Source of the DNA: JBBIOI01 sp037443425
GTDB lineage: Bacteria; Desulfobacterota; BSN033; UBA1163
Length of the DNA stretch: 5,614 bases
Direction of reading: 5' to 3'
Assembly: GCA_037443425.1 (NCBI GenBank)
Contig: JBBIOI010000170.1
Span: forward strand, 1 to 5,614
How positions within the stretch are numbered: the first letter of the stretch is position 1; each line of letters starts with the position of its first letter. The translations under genes and the position numbers were made by a program. Positions 5,152-5,614 of this stretch are shown here, piece by piece. The notes under the pieces were generated by a model. That model did no database searches and had not been told where the DNA came from. It saw nothing but the letters and a program-made list of their open reading frames with translations.

Positions 5152-5532
5152 CTACATTTTCTCAAGGAGAAAAATGCCTTTTTCGTTCGATTTAATTCTT
5201 ATTTTATCTCCTTTCTTAACGTTGATTTCTGCGAGAACGTCAACAAGTCTTGCTTTTTCTCCTCTTGGTTCTTTCTTATATAATACTGAAGATATCCAGA
5301 CTATTCCGTTCTTGGTTTCATGAACACCAGCTTCAAAAATCAAGTTTGCTATGCGGAGGTCGATAGGCTTCCTCTTTCCATATTCATGGGGTAACCTGTT
5401 GGAACTATCCGCACCGATATATAGCTCACAAATATCCTTTTTGTCAGCATACTTACCTTGACTCGTGACAGTTCCTTTTATCATGGCATCCACTTCTGTA
5501 CTCAATATATTCGGTTGAGATGGCTCCAGCAT
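5152..5532 (-). CDS. Uncharacterised soluble protein, possibly 5'-partial
   Basis: Read from ATG at 5532 the product is 126 aa, rich in Lys, Glu, Asp and Gly, with no signal peptide or membrane segment. Alternating hydrophobic stretches (NGIVWISSVLY, KGDKIRIKSNEKGIFLLEKM) suggest a beta-rich fold. Other notable pieces are ICELYIGADSSNRLPHEYG, RKPIDLRIANLIFEAGVHET and the C-terminal end. I do not recognise the family. AAGGA on the minus strand (plus 5545-5549) lies 12 nt before this ATG. However, the frame stays open for 27 more codons to the window edge (…GADTEKGQKLQ-M), with a Lys/Gln/Ser-rich, linker-like composition. The gene may therefore start outside and this may be a C-terminal domain. 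The opposite-strand frame here is hydrophobic and looks like antisense. Confidence 0.6.
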   Translation of the reverse strand: MLEPSQPNILSTEVDAMIKGTVTSQGKYADKKDICELYIGADSSNRLPHEYGKRKPIDLRIANLIFEAGVHETKNGIVWISSVLYKKEPRGEKARLVDVLAEINVKKGDKIRIKSNEKGIFLLEKM

Positions 5533-5614
5533 CTGTAACTTCTGTCCTTTTTCAGTGTCTGCCCCCTTGATGGATTTTTGCTTCTGGTTTGACTGCGCGC
5601 TCTTTAAACAAATA

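Noticed and set aside
5123..5323. Plus-strand 66-aa hydrophobic ORF that might look like a membrane peptide
   Set aside because: It is antisense to the Lys/Glu-rich minus-strand gene, which produces hydrophobic antisense codons; the minus frame is longer and more protein-like.

Overview
The window is AT-rich bacterial chromosome. Its core is a housekeeping block on the + strand: tRNA-Lys(CTT), tRNA-Leu(TAG), tig (trigger factor), clpP, clpX, tRNA-Val(TAC), tRNA-Asp(GTC). All four tRNA genes encode their 3' CCA. The tig-clpP-clpX order and the protein sequences fit a Gram-negative-type bacterium, perhaps of the Desulfobacterota/Nitrospirota kind. Lineage cannot be fixed from the sequence alone. 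The lon gene that often follows clpX is absent; a tRNA pair sits there instead.

Left flank (1-1268) is accessory. A possible small terminator of an upstream gene lies at the very edge. Next comes a consensus-like sigma70 promoter carrying two perfect inverted repeats centred 41 bp apart, which drives a type II toxin-antitoxin pair: a ribbon-helix-helix antitoxin and a PIN-domain (VapC-like) RNase overlapping by 4 nt. After a weak stem-loop/T-run come an apparent decayed remnant of a second PIN toxin (about 997-1067) and a small palindromic, MITE-like element (1110-1250). The element has 11-bp terminal inverted repeats, a nested GTCATTGCGAG-type palindrome and flanking 7-bp direct repeats. Its right end may supply the -35 box for the tRNA-Lys/tRNA-Leu/tig transcript.

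Core (1269-4872): only 28 nt separate tRNA-Leu from the tig start codon and no promoter is visible there, so tig is probably transcribed through the tRNAs. Trigger factor (nascent-chain chaperone), ClpP (serine peptidase) and ClpX (AAA+ unfoldase) together cover folding and degradation of proteins. All three look intact, with complete active-site motifs. The tRNA-Val/tRNA-Asp pair has its own strong promoter starting 2 nt after the clpX stop.

Right flank (4873-5614): a tRNA-free stretch holds a small inverted repeat and a doubtful 58-aa ORF. It is met head-on by a minus-strand gene for an unrecognised soluble protein whose reading frame stays open to the window edge.

No CRISPR array, intact insertion sequence or obviously new multi-gene system is present. 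The least ordinary items are the paired vapBC operator candidates, the PIN-toxin remnant, the MITE-like element with its possible promoter contribution, and the unknown minus-strand gene.
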